This document shows positions 1 through 7,957 of a stretch of DNA of 64,000 nucleotides, in pieces. Source of the DNA: Arthrobacter frigidicola (GTDB taxonomy: Bacteria; Actinomycetota; Actinomycetes; Actinomycetales; Micrococcaceae); contig QZVU01000002.1 in NCBI GenBank assembly GCA_003602285.1, forward strand, positions 434,001-498,000, in the 5' to 3' direction. The translations under genes were made by a program, and so were the position numbers. Position 1 is the stretch's first letter. Each line of letters starts with the position of its first letter. The notes under the pieces are model-generated. The model was not told the origin of the DNA. It ran no database searches and was given only the letters and a program-made list of their open reading frames with translations.

Positions 1-2
1 TC

Positions 3-263
3 GCCGACCGTGCCTATACCCCGAAAGGAACGCTCCTCGACCGGCGTGAGGAGGGCGCCGTGCTGCGCGATACCGGCGAGGTCGTCGAGCACGTCCTGCG
101 GATCGCCACCGAAGGCAGGATCCGTGCGGTGGACGGATCCTGGGTGGACATCGCCGCCGAAAGCATCTGCGTCCACGGCGACACCCCGGGGGCGGTGCGG
201 ATGGCCGCGGCCGTGCGCGATGCCCTCACCGGCGCGGGAGTGCCCGTCGCTGGATTCGCCTGA
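3..263 (+). CDS. pxpA: 5-oxoprolinase subunit A, 3' fragment
   Basis: This is the C-terminal end of a LamB/YcsF family protein, cut by the left edge of the window. The open frame begins [12 protein letters not shown] and ends [20 protein letters not shown] followed by a short tail. The CVHGDTP stretch is the conserved C-terminal signature I know from PxpA. With PxpB and PxpC it forms the ATP-dependent cytoplasmic 5-oxoprolinase that turns pyroglutamate into glutamate. Its stop is one base from the start of the fused pxpBC gene, the usual operon order, so the two are probably cotranscribed and translationally coupled. About 85 residues are visible of the roughly 250 typical of the family. Confidence 0.88.
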   Translation, partial: ADRAYTPKGTLLDRREEGAVLRDTGEVVEHVLRIATEGRIRAVDGSWVDIAAESICVHGDTPGAVRMAAAVRDALTGAGVPVAGFA

Positions 264-264
264 C

Positions 265-1884
265 ATGGATTCCGGTGGTCCCATCCGGGCCGTGGGTGAC
301 CGCGCCGTCCTCGTCGAGCTGCCCGGCCTGCCCGAGGTGCTCAGCCTGCAGGCGCAGCTGGACGCGGAGCCGTCCGAAGGCCAGCTCGATGTGGTGGCCG
401 CCGCACGGACCGTCCTGATTACCGCCGGATCTCCGCGGCAGGCCGCCAGGATCGCCCGGCGGATCCGCTCCCTGGACTTTTCGGTTCAACCCCGGGCCGA
501 GGAGGCCCACGTCGACATTGAGGTGGTGTACGACGGCGCCGACCTCGCGGAGGTAGCCCGGCATGCCGGGCTCAGTGAATCCGGCGTTATCCAGGCGCAC
601 ACCTCGCAGGACTGGACCGCCGCGTTCGGAGGCTTCGCGCCGGGGTTCGCCTACCTGACCGGCGGCGACCGGCGGCTCGAGGTGCCGCGCCGGGCGTCAC
701 CGCGGACGTCGGTTCCCGCCGGCTCGGTGGCCCTGGCGGGAGGCTACTCGGCCATCTATCCGCGCGAATCCCCCGGCGGCTGGCAGCTGATCGGGCGAAC
801 GGACGCCGTGCTGTGGGACCTCGACCGGGGCGTGCCGGCCCTCATCCGGCCGGGCCACCGGGTGCGCTTCACCGCCGTCCGGGAGTCGGTCAGCACGTCA
901 GCGCGGCCCGGCGCTGCGCCCGGCGGTCCCGCGACCCAGGCCGCCCGGCGGCGCCGTGGAGCGCCCGGTGAGATTTCCGTCCCCGCTCCCGGCCCCGGGG
1001 CGTTCATCGTGGAGACGGGGCTGTCCAGCGTGCTCGAAGATCTTGGGCGTCCCGGATACGCGGCCCTCGGCGTGGCGGGTTCCGGTGCGCTCGACCGGGG
1101 CTCCTGCCGCCAGGCGAACCGGCTGGTCGGCAATCCGCCCGGAGCCGCCGTCGTCGAATCGCTCTTCGGCGGGCTGGTGCTCGAGGCCCGGTCGGAACTG
1201 GTGCTGGCGGTGACCGGAGCGCCGGCACCCCTGGCCGTGACCTCGCCCGGGGGGACCCGGTGGAACGTTGACAGCTGCGCTCCCTTCCTGCTGCGGACCG
1301 GGGAGACGCTTGCGGTTGGGGCGCCCGCCGGGGGGCTGCGCACGTATACCGCGGTCCGGGGTGGCTGGGAGGCGGCCCCGGTCCTGGGGAGCCGGTCAAC
1401 CGACGTCCTCTCCGGCCTCGGCCCCGGGCCCCTGGCCCGCGGCGGGTTCCTCCGCGCGGGCACCGCCCCGGTCAGCGCGGTGGGAAACCCCGAGCTGCCC
1501 TCGGCTGTGTCCCGGCCGGCGGTGCTGCGGATCGTGCCTGGGCCCCGGGCCGACTGGTTCGCCGACGGGGAACCCGCCCGCTTGTGCACGGCGCGGTGGA
1601 CCGTGACACCGCAGTCGAACCGGGTCGGCCTGCGCCTTGATGGCCCGGCGCTGCGGCGGGTGGAATCCGGAGAACTGCCCAGTGAGGGCGTCGTGCGGGG
1701 AGCCCTCCAGGTGCCGCCGTCGGGCCTTCCGGTGCTGTTCCTCGCCGACCATCCCGTGACCGGGGGATACCCGGTGATCGGCGTGGTGATTTCCGACGAC
1801 CTCGACCGGGCGGCGCAGCTGCCGCCCGGAGCGGAGGTCCGGTTCGAGGCGTCCCCCGGGCACTCGCCCTTCGGGACCGGGTGA
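265..1884 (+). CDS. pxpBC: 5-oxoprolinase subunits B and C, fused (KipI-KipA)
   Basis: A 539-residue fusion of two proteins that are separate in many bacteria. Residues ~1-215 match allophanate hydrolase subunit 1/KipI (FGGFAPGFAYLTG; PRRASPRTSVPAGSVALAGG), and ~245-535 match subunit 2/KipA (VLEDLGRPGYAALGVAGSGALD; QSNRVGLRLDG). A Pro/Ala/Arg-rich linker of about 30 residues separates them. The ATG at 265 was chosen because it directly follows the pxpA stop; the frame stays open further upstream but that part overlaps pxpA and has no conserved sequence. Together with PxpA it would hydrolyse 5-oxoproline to glutamate. No transporter for 5-oxoproline is visible here; it may lie left of the window. 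Confidence 0.9.
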   Translation: MDSGGPIRAVGDRAVLVELPGLPEVLSLQAQLDAEPSEGQLDVVAAARTVLITAGSPRQAARIARRIRSLDFSVQPRAEEAHVDIEVVYDGADLAEVARHAGLSESGVIQAHTSQDWTAAFGGFAPGFAYLTGGDRRLEVPRRASPRTSVPAGSVALAGGYSAIYPRESPGGWQLIGRTDAVLWDLDRGVPALIRPGHRVRFTAVRESVSTSARPGAAPGGPATQAARRRRGAPGEISVPAPGPGAFIVETGLSSVLEDLGRPGYAALGVAGSGALDRGSCRQANRLVGNPPGAAVVESLFGGLVLEARSELVLAVTGAPAPLAVTSPGGTRWNVDSCAPFLLRTGETLAVGAPAGGLRTYTAVRGGWEAAPVLGSRSTDVLSGLGPGPLARGGFLRAGTAPVSAVGNPELPSAVSRPAVLRIVPGPRADWFADGEPARLCTARWTVTPQSNRVGLRLDGPALRRVESGELPSEGVVRGALQVPPSGLPVLFLADHPVTGGYPVIGVVISDDLDRAAQLPPGAEVRFEASPGHSPFGTG

Positions 1885-1974
1885 GGTTCTCCCAGCGAGG
1901 ACGCAGCAGCCGCTGCCCGGAGGCCCTCCCGCCGCTGGATTTTCCCTCTCGATGAGCCGGAGCCCTTCCCCAGG

Positions 1975-2262
1975 TCAGCCCCCCGCCACCGACTGGATGA
2001 CCATCACGGTGTCGCCGGGCTCCACCGGCGTGTCGAGGAGCTCCAGCCGGCGCACGTCCTCGCCCCCGACATAGATATTCACATAGCGCCTCAGCGCGCC
2101 GGTCTCATCGCGGATCCGCCGCTCCAGCAGCGGCCTCCCTTCGGACAACCGGTCGAGGAGGCCTCCGACGGTCATCGGCGCGTCCGCCGGCAGCACCACC
2201 TCGCTACGCCCCTCGACCAGCGGGCGCAGGAGGGTCGGAATCAGGACGCTGACGGAATCCAT
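1975..2262 (-). CDS. MoaD/ThiS-like ubiquitin-fold sulfur carrier
   Basis: A 95-residue protein ending in Ala-Gly-Gly, the C-terminal diglycine that is adenylated and thiocarboxylated in MoaD/ThiS carriers. The body (VLIPTLLRPLVEGRSEVVLP, PVEPGDTVMVIQSVAGG) fits the beta-grasp fold. The start is set at the ATG just after the stop of the BNR-repeat gene upstream on the same strand (10-base gap), so the pair looks like one operon. No moaE, thiG or E1-like activating enzyme lies nearby. The molecule it helps to make therefore cannot be told from context: molybdopterin, thiamine or a dedicated sulfur transfer are all possible. Confidence 0.8.
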   Translation of the reverse strand: MDSVSVLIPTLLRPLVEGRSEVVLPADAPMTVGGLLDRLSEGRPLLERRIRDETGALRRYVNIYVGGEDVRRLELLDTPVEPGDTVMVIQSVAGG

Positions 2263-2272
2263 GGCGGAACGC

Positions 2273-3367
2273 TCAATCCGCGACGACGGCGGCGCGCACC
2301 GTGAGGACGTCGGGAAGGTGGGAGGCGACCTCCACGAAGGATTCACCCTCGTCGGCGCTCGCGTACACGCTGCCACCGCGGGTGCCGAAGTACACGCCGA
2401 CGGGGTCGGCGGCGTCGACGGCGGCCGCATCACGCAGCACGGCGTTGTACTCCCGGGTGGGCAGGCCGCGGTGCAGCCGGGACCAGGACCCGCCGCCATC
2501 GTCGGTGCGGTGCACCGCGAGTTCGCCGTCCGGCGGGATCCGCTCGCCGTCGGCCTTCAGTGGAACGACCCAGGCGGTGCCCGGCCGGCGCGGATGGGCG
2601 AGCATGACGAAGCCGAAGTCCGACGGCAGCCCCTCGGCGATTGAAGTCCAGGTGTCGCCGGCGTCAGGTGTGGCATAGACGCCGTGGTGGTTCTGCGCAT
2701 ACAGGTGCCGCGGGTTTCCGGCGTCGCGGGCGATCTTATGCACGCACTGCCCGAATTCCGGCTGAGGATCGGGCAGGAAGTAGGCGGAGATGCCGCGGTT
2801 GCGCGGCTCCCACGAGGTTCCGCCGTCCATCGAGCGGTAGACCCCGCCGGTGCTCATGGCGACGTGGATCGAGTCGTCGGCCGGGCTGGGGAGGACGGTG
2901 TGTGCCGCGGCCCCGCCGTACCCTGCGCCCCACTCACTGCGGTGCGGATGGTCCCAGAGGCCGCGGTTGAGTTCGAAGTGCTCCCCGCCGTCGGTGGATT
3001 TCCAGACGGAGATCGGCTCGCACCCGGCCCACACCACACCCGGCCGGCCCTCGGAGTCCGGCTGGATCTGCCAGATCCGCTCCAGGGCGGCACCGTCGTC
3101 CGGATCGAAACCGATGCTTCCGCGTTCCGGCTCGGTCCAGGTGGCGCCCAGGTCGTCGGAGTGGACGACCGACGGCCCCCAGTGCTCCGACCGGGTGCCC
3201 ACCAGGATGCGGGTGCGCCCGCCCCGCGTGTCGATGCCGACGCCGGGGACCTCCTGCATGAGGAACAGCGGATCGGACAGGGTCCAGGACCGGCGGTTCC
3301 GGCTGGTGGCCAGCCAGAGTCCCTTCTTGGTGCCGATGGCCAGCACCGTGGTCGCCTGATCGTTCAT
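2273..3367 (-). CDS. BNR/Asp-box repeat (sialidase-like propeller) protein
   Basis: A 364-residue protein with at least six Asp-box-like repeats of the form S/T-x-D-x-G-x-S/T-W/F (for example SDDLGATW, STDGGEHF, SMDGGTSW, TPDAGDTW, TDDGGGSW, SADEGESF). These form the blades of a beta-propeller. The N-terminus has no signal peptide, so a cytoplasmic location is likely. Similar proteins are usually annotated as exo-alpha-sialidase or WD40/BNR glycosyl hydrolase, but I see no sialidase active-site Arg/FRIP signature, so an enzymatic role is unproven. It is followed closely by a MoaD/ThiS-like gene, a pairing that suggests a joint function. The start ATG at 3367 is the first that begins the conserved sequence (VLAIGTKKGLWLATS). 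Confidence 0.8.
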   Translation of the reverse strand: MNDQATTVLAIGTKKGLWLATSRNRRSWTLSDPLFLMQEVPGVGIDTRGGRTRILVGTRSEHWGPSVVHSDDLGATWTEPERGSIGFDPDDGAALERIWQIQPDSEGRPGVVWAGCEPISVWKSTDGGEHFELNRGLWDHPHRSEWGAGYGGAAAHTVLPSPADDSIHVAMSTGGVYRSMDGGTSWEPRNRGISAYFLPDPQPEFGQCVHKIARDAGNPRHLYAQNHHGVYATPDAGDTWTSIAEGLPSDFGFVMLAHPRRPGTAWVVPLKADGERIPPDGELAVHRTDDGGGSWSRLHRGLPTREYNAVLRDAAAVDAADPVGVYFGTRGGSVYASADEGESFVEVASHLPDVLTVRAAVVAD

Positions 3368-3522
3368 GGCTGCCCCCAAATGGCTGCGTGAGCGGGATGT
3401 CGCAGGAACATTGGAAGAATTGCATACGCCACCGCATCTGTATAGGGTCGTCGGGCCCGTCGCGGTACGCACCCGTTGTGGCGGCGGCGCCCCGGGCCGG
3501 AACCGCTCACTAGACTTCCCAC

Positions 3523-4428
3523 ATGGCCATCTTCATCGACCCGCCCCGGTGGCCGGCCCACGGCACCGAGTTCTCCCACCTCATCTCCAATGACTCGCTG
3601 GCAGAACTTCACGCCTTTGCGGCGGACGCCGGAGTGCCGGAGCGGGCCTTCGACGAGGACCACTACGATGTTCCGGCCCGCCGCTACGCCGATCTCGTGC
3701 GCCGGGGCGCGGTCGAGGTGAGCGGTGGGGACCTGACACGGATCCTCGTCGCCAGCGGACTCCGCATACCGGCCCGCCGCCGCGCCAAACGCCTGAAGTC
3801 GGTGCTGGCCGGCCGGTGGGAGGCACTCCTGCCCGGAACCGCGGACCTGGGGGCGGGCCTGGTGGAGCGGTGGAGTGAGCCGCACCGCGCCTACCACGAT
3901 CTCCGCCACCTGCTCGCGGTGCTCGAGGCACTGGACATCCTGCTGGAGCCCGACGACGCCGGGCTGCGCCGGCCGGTGCTGCTGGCAGCGTGGTTCCACG
4001 ACGCCGTGTACGCCGGGCAGGCCGGACAGGACGAGGAGGCCTCGGCCGTGCTCGCCGCGGACCTGCTGCGCGGGGTGCTGCCTCCCGCCGAAGTCTCCGA
4101 GGTGGAGCGGCTGGTGCTGCTGACCCGCACCCATGCACCGGCCGCCGGCGACCGGGCGGGGGCCCTGCTCTGCGACGCGGACCTGGCGGTGCTCGGCGGC
4201 AGCGGGGGAGACTACGACGCGTACGCCGCGGCGGTGCGCAAGGAGTACGCCCACGTCCCGGACGACGCGTTCACCGCCGGACGGGCCGATATCCTCCGCC
4301 GGCTGCTGGCACTCGATACGCTCTTCTCCACCCAGAAGGGCGCGGCGCTCTGGGACGGGAGGGCCCGGGAGAATCTGCAGGCCGAACTGGTCCGGCTGGA
4401 GTCGCCGGGATCCGCCGCGGCCGGTTAG
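3523..4428 (+). CDS. DUF4031 and HD-domain fusion protein
   Basis: A 301-residue protein. Residues ~1-85 (MAIFIDPPRWPAHGTEFSHL to DFD-like DEDHYDVPARRYADLV) match the small DUF4031 domain that normally occurs alone. Residues ~110-290 look like an HD metal-dependent phosphohydrolase-like domain, with HDLRH near 121, WFHDAVY near 157 and a later CDADLAVLG near 223. It is therefore a fusion of an uncharacterised domain to a probable HD hydrolase. The 3' end overlaps the convergent gene on the other strand by 4 bases. Substrate unknown; a nucleotide substrate would be a reasonable guess for the HD part, but nothing in the context supports one. Confidence 0.8.
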   Translation: MAIFIDPPRWPAHGTEFSHLISNDSLAELHAFAADAGVPERAFDEDHYDVPARRYADLVRRGAVEVSGGDLTRILVASGLRIPARRRAKRLKSVLAGRWEALLPGTADLGAGLVERWSEPHRAYHDLRHLLAVLEALDILLEPDDAGLRRPVLLAAWFHDAVYAGQAGQDEEASAVLAADLLRGVLPPAEVSEVERLVLLTRTHAPAAGDRAGALLCDADLAVLGGSGGDYDAYAAAVRKEYAHVPDDAFTAGRADILRRLLALDTLFSTQKGAALWDGRARENLQAELVRLESPGSAAAG

Positions 4429-4784
4429 CGTCCGGCCGGGCCGGCTCCGCCGTCGCCGTCGCGCGGGCGCAGCGGATGCTCACGCCAGTCCGGGGTATCC
4501 GGCCGGCTGCCGTAGCCGGGACGGAACAGTGGCTCATCGGGGTCCTCCACAGGACCCCTCGGCGGGGCCCCACGCCGGTGGGTGAGCCAGTAACCCCAGG
4601 CCAGCAGGGCCGCCGCGGCAAGGACCATCGCCATGCCGACCGCAAGGTTCAGCCCCGCCGTCGGGGCAACCGGTTCGCCCGTGGCCGCGGAGGTGGCGAA
4701 TTCAGAGACGCCCTGCGGGACGAAAAGGGTGCTCGTAAGCAGCAGTGCCGCGCCGGAAACGTATTGTTTCACGCCGATTCTCAT
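4425..4784 (-). CDS. small two-helix membrane protein, unknown
   Basis: A 119-residue protein with two predicted membrane segments: residues ~8-28 (SGAALLLTSTLFVPQGV) and ~46-66 (VGMAMVLAAAALLAWGYWL). They are followed by a basic stretch (THRRG) and a hydrophilic Pro/Asp/Arg-rich tail of about 50 residues, presumably cytoplasmic. I do not recognise a family. The ATG at 4784 was chosen because it immediately precedes the first helix. The stop overlaps the convergent DUF4031-HD gene by 4 bases. It lies opposite the putrescine oxidase promoter region, and the two transcription units would diverge from 4785-5044. Confidence 0.6.
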   Translation of the reverse strand: MRIGVKQYVSGAALLLTSTLFVPQGVSEFATSAATGEPVAPTAGLNLAVGMAMVLAAAALLAWGYWLTHRRGAPPRGPVEDPDEPLFRPGYGSRPDTPDWREHPLRPRDGDGGAGPAGR

Positions 4785-4984
4785 GATCTTCCCCTGGCTG
4801 TCGTGCCCGTGCTCCGTGGTTCCATCAAGCCTAGGTGATGCAGGGACGGCCGGTAGGCAGGAACGGCTCAATGCAACCCCGGCCACCAGGAGTCACCGGG
4901 CGGCGCGGCACCCACCGACCGGTCCTGGCGTCCGTCATCTCGGGAACTTCTGCTTCCCAAACTCTCCGCGGTCCTCTACAGTTT

Positions 4985-5014
4985 TTGATAAATGAATGCC
5001 ATTCATTTTGTGAT
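4985..5014 (+). promoter_or_regulatory. puo promoter with palindromic operator in the spacer
   Basis: A perfect 17-base palindrome, AATGAATG-C-CATTCATT, lies at 4991-5007. It exactly fills the space between a -35-like TTGATA (4985-4990) and a weak -10-like TTGTGA/TGTGAT (5008-5014), 31 bases before the putrescine oxidase ATG. A repressor bound there would block RNA polymerase. The shape (short dyad, AT-rich) is typical of TetR-family sites. The TetR-type gene at 15738 ends the surrounding catabolic region and is the obvious candidate, but no second copy of the site was seen near it. Confidence 0.6.
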
Positions 5015-5044
5015 CTAAGTCATTTCAACTCTGGAGAATTCCCC

Positions 5045-6439
5045 ATGCGGACCATTTCAAGCGACGTCGTCGTTATCGGCGCCGGCCCCTCGGGGCTCAC
5101 AGCGGCGCGCCAGCTGCGCCGGGCCGGCCATACCGTGACGGTCCTGGAAGCCCGCGACCGGGTCGGTGGGCGGACCCATACGGATGTCATCGAGGGGGCA
5201 ACGCTCGAAGTCGGGGGCCAGTGGGTGTCACCCGACCAGACGGCCCTGCTGGGGCTGCTCGGGGAACTTGGCATGGAGACCTACTCCCGCTACCGCGAGG
5301 GGGAATCGGTCTACATTGGCGCGGACGGAACGCCTGTGCGCTACACCGGCGAGATGTTTCCGGTTTCCGCCGGCACACAGGCCGAAATGGCGCGTCTCAT
5401 CGATGTCCTTGACGGGCTCGTCGACCAGATGAACGTCAAGGCACCCTGGGAGCACCCGCAGGCCCGTGAGCTCGACACCATCTCGTTCCATCACTGGCTG
5501 CGCCAACAGTCGGACGACGAGGAGGCCTGCAACAACATTGGCCTGTTCATCGCCGGAGGCATGCTCACCAAGCCCGCCCACGCCTTCTCCGCGCTTCAGG
5601 CGGTCCTCATGGCGGCATCCGCCGGATCCTTTTCCCATCTCGTGGACGAGGACTTCATCCTCGACAAGCGGGTGGTGGGCGGCATGCAGTCGGTCTCCGA
5701 ACGGATGGCCGCCGAGCTCGGAGAGGCCGTCCTCCTCAACAATCCCGTGCGCACCCTGCGCTGGTCGGAGCATCCGGATGGACGTACCGAGGTGACCGCC
5801 GAGGCGGACAACGCCACCGTGCGCGCCCGTTACGCCGTGGTCGCGGTGCCGCCGAACCTGTATTCGCGGATTTCCTACGTGCCGGCCCTCCCACGCCGGC
5901 AGCACCAGATGCACCAGCATCAGTCCCTCGGACTCGTCATCAAGGTGCACGCCGTGTACACGACTCCCTTCTGGCGCGACAACGGCCTGTCGGGCACCGG
6001 ATTCAGCGCAGGATCCATCGTGCAGGAGGTCTACGACAACACCAATCACGGCGACAGCCGCGGAACACTCGTCGGATTCGTATCGGACGAGAAAGCCGAC
6101 GCCATGTTCGACCTCGAGCCCACCGAACGCCGGCAGCGGATCCTCGAATCGATCGCAGGCTTCCTCGGACCCCAGGCACTTCACCCCGAGGTGTACTACG
6201 AATCGGACTGGGCCTCGGAGGAATGGACCCGCGGTGCCTATGCCTCCAGCTACGACCTCGGCGGCCTGCACCGGTACGGGCGCCACCAGCTCACCCCGGT
6301 CGGACCCATCCACTGGTCCTGCTCGGACCTTGCGGCGGAGGGGTATCAGCACGTCGACGGAGCGATCCGTATGGGCCAGCTCACCGCCACCCAGATCACC
6401 GCGGCCCTTGCCGCCCAAAGCGCTGCAACCATTCACTAG
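5045..6439 (+). CDS. puo: putrescine oxidase (flavin amine oxidase)
   Basis: A 464-residue FAD-dependent amine oxidase. The N-terminus has the dinucleotide-binding motif [17 protein letters not shown] and then [13 protein letters not shown]; the C-terminal FAD contact region is [15 protein letters not shown]. Long stretches ([17 protein letters not shown]-like [39 protein letters not shown]) agree with what I remember of the characterised Rhodococcus putrescine oxidase. It should convert putrescine to 4-aminobutanal (cyclising to 1-pyrroline) with H2O2 and ammonia released. The ATG at 5045 follows GGAGAATT at good spacing; the longer upstream frame is discarded. An APC permease follows 95 bases downstream. 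Other diamines or monoamines as preferred substrates cannot be excluded. Confidence 0.9.
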   Translation: MRTISSDVVVIGAGPSGLTAARQLRRAGHTVTVLEARDRVGGRTHTDVIEGATLEVGGQWVSPDQTALLGLLGELGMETYSRYREGESVYIGADGTPVRYTGEMFPVSAGTQAEMARLIDVLDGLVDQMNVKAPWEHPQARELDTISFHHWLRQQSDDEEACNNIGLFIAGGMLTKPAHAFSALQAVLMAASAGSFSHLVDEDFILDKRVVGGMQSVSERMAAELGEAVLLNNPVRTLRWSEHPDGRTEVTAEADNATVRARYAVVAVPPNLYSRISYVPALPRRQHQMHQHQSLGLVIKVHAVYTTPFWRDNGLSGTGFSAGSIVQEVYDNTNHGDSRGTLVGFVSDEKADAMFDLEPTERRQRILESIAGFLGPQALHPEVYYESDWASEEWTRGAYASSYDLGGLHRYGRHQLTPVGPIHWSCSDLAAEGYQHVDGAIRMGQLTATQITAALAAQSAATIH

Positions 6440-6534
6440 TCAGCGCACGGCGGCCACCTCCGGCCCATCAGCCCGGGGACGGCCGTCGACATCCCATCGA
6501 AATGCACAACTGACAGGTAAATCGAGGAGTTCTT

Positions 6535-7926
6535 GTGGAAGGAATGAATTCCCGTGGATTCAGCGCCGCAGCGGCGCCGGAACGGGAGCAGGCCCTGCGC
6601 CGGGTGATGGGAACCCCCGCGCTGGTTATCTTCGGGCTGGCCTATATGGTCCCGCTCACGGTCTTCACGACCTACGGTCTTGTCACGACCCTCACCGAGG
6701 GCCACCTGCCGGCGGCGTACGTCGTCACCCTCGCGGCCATGATGTTCACGGCCCTCAGTTATGCCTTCCTCGTCCGGGTCATACCTTCGGCCGGATCGGC
6801 CTACAGCTTTACCCAGCGCATCTTCGGGGGCCACGTGGGTTTCGTGACCGGGTGGACGCTGATGCTCGACTACCTCCTCCTCCCTCTTATCAACTACCTC
6901 CTGATCGGCCTGTACCTGAACGCGCAGTTCCCCTCAATACCGATGTGGGTGTTCACCGTGGCAGCGATCGCCCTGGTCACCGTGCTCAATATTGTCGGAA
7001 TCTCGGTCGTGCGGAATGCGAACCTGATCCTCGTCGGCATGCAGATCGTCTTCGTTGCGGTGTTCATCGTGCTGACAGCCGGCAGCATCTCGACGGGCCA
7101 GTCGCTTGTGGCGCCGTTCTTCTCCCCTGACCTCCGGCTTGGCCTGATCCTCAGCGGTTCGGCGATCCTCTGCCTTTCCTTCCTTGGCTTCGATGCGGTT
7201 TCCACAATGTCCGAGGAAGCGAAGGACCCGCGGCGTACGGTGCCGCGCGCCGTCCTGCTGACCACGCTGATCGGCGGAGCGATGTTCATTCTGGTCTCCT
7301 GGGTGGCCCACCTTGCGTTCCCGGACTGGCAGGAGTTCACCGACCCCGATGCGGCCGCCGTTGAGATCATGAACAGTCTTGGCGGCAACGTCATGGCTGC
7401 CTTCTTCCTGGCCGCCTACATCGCCGGGTGCGTCGGATCGGCCATGGCGTCGCAGGCAAGCGTTTCACGCATCATGTTCGCGATGGGGCGGGACGGTGTG
7501 ATTCCCAGGTCCGTCTTCGGCCGGGTCAGCGAGCGCTTCCGCTCTCCGGTCGGGGCGATCCTCGTTGTGTCGGCCGTGTCCCTGCTCGCACTTGTCCTTG
7601 ATCTTGGAACAGTGGCATCGGTCATCAGTTTCGGTGCCCTGTTTGCCTTCTCGCTGGTGAACCTTGGAGCCATCAAGCACTTCCTCGTCGACCACGGCCG
7701 GAGGAGCGGCCGCGACCTGCTCAAGTACGGGCTGGTCCCTGCCATCGGGTTCCTCCTCACGGTGTGGCTGTGGTTCAGCCTTTCGGCATCGGCCTTCGCC
7801 GTGGGTTCGATCTGGCTGGTGATCGGGGTCGCCTATCTCGTCGTCCTGACACGCGGTTTCCGGCGCCCGCCACCTCAGGTCGACCTCGACGAGAAAACAG
7901 TCAGCCCGGCCACGAGCAGTGCCTGA
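6535..7926 (+). CDS. APC-superfamily amine permease (PuuP-like)
   Basis: A 463-residue integral membrane protein with about 12 hydrophobic segments and the APC hallmarks near the N-terminus (LVIFGLAYMVPLTVFTTYG) and the helix 6 loop (SFLGFDAVSTMSEEAKDPRRTVPRA). It most resembles the putrescine importer group. Its position directly after putrescine oxidase and before an amidohydrolase fits uptake of the oxidase substrate. A GTG start at 6535 is preferred because GAGGAG sits 5 bases upstream; an ATG nine bases later is the alternative. The assignment to APC permeases is solid; the substrate putrescine is inferred from context. Confidence 0.82.
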   Translation: MEGMNSRGFSAAAAPEREQALRRVMGTPALVIFGLAYMVPLTVFTTYGLVTTLTEGHLPAAYVVTLAAMMFTALSYAFLVRVIPSAGSAYSFTQRIFGGHVGFVTGWTLMLDYLLLPLINYLLIGLYLNAQFPSIPMWVFTVAAIALVTVLNIVGISVVRNANLILVGMQIVFVAVFIVLTAGSISTGQSLVAPFFSPDLRLGLILSGSAILCLSFLGFDAVSTMSEEAKDPRRTVPRAVLLTTLIGGAMFILVSWVAHLAFPDWQEFTDPDAAAVEIMNSLGGNVMAAFFLAAYIAGCVGSAMASQASVSRIMFAMGRDGVIPRSVFGRVSERFRSPVGAILVVSAVSLLALVLDLGTVASVISFGALFAFSLVNLGAIKHFLVDHGRRSGRDLLKYGLVPAIGFLLTVWLWFSLSASAFAVGSIWLVIGVAYLVVLTRGFRRPPPQVDLDEKTVSPATSSA

Positions 7927-7957
7927 GCGCTCCGACCACGATGAAGGAGTGGATTCA

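Noticed and set aside
10-264. N-terminal extension of the pxpBC frame upstream of the ATG at 265
   Set aside because: It overlaps pxpA in another frame, has Arg/Pro/Ser-rich composition and no family similarity; the ATG one base after the pxpA stop is the natural start.
1885-1974. GCAGC-AGCC-GCTGC hairpin between convergent genes
   Set aside because: A five-base stem is expected by chance in DNA of this composition.
4835-5044. 70-residue extension of putrescine oxidase
   Set aside because: It would cover the promoter and operator; the protein family begins at the ATG at 5045, which has its own ribosome site.
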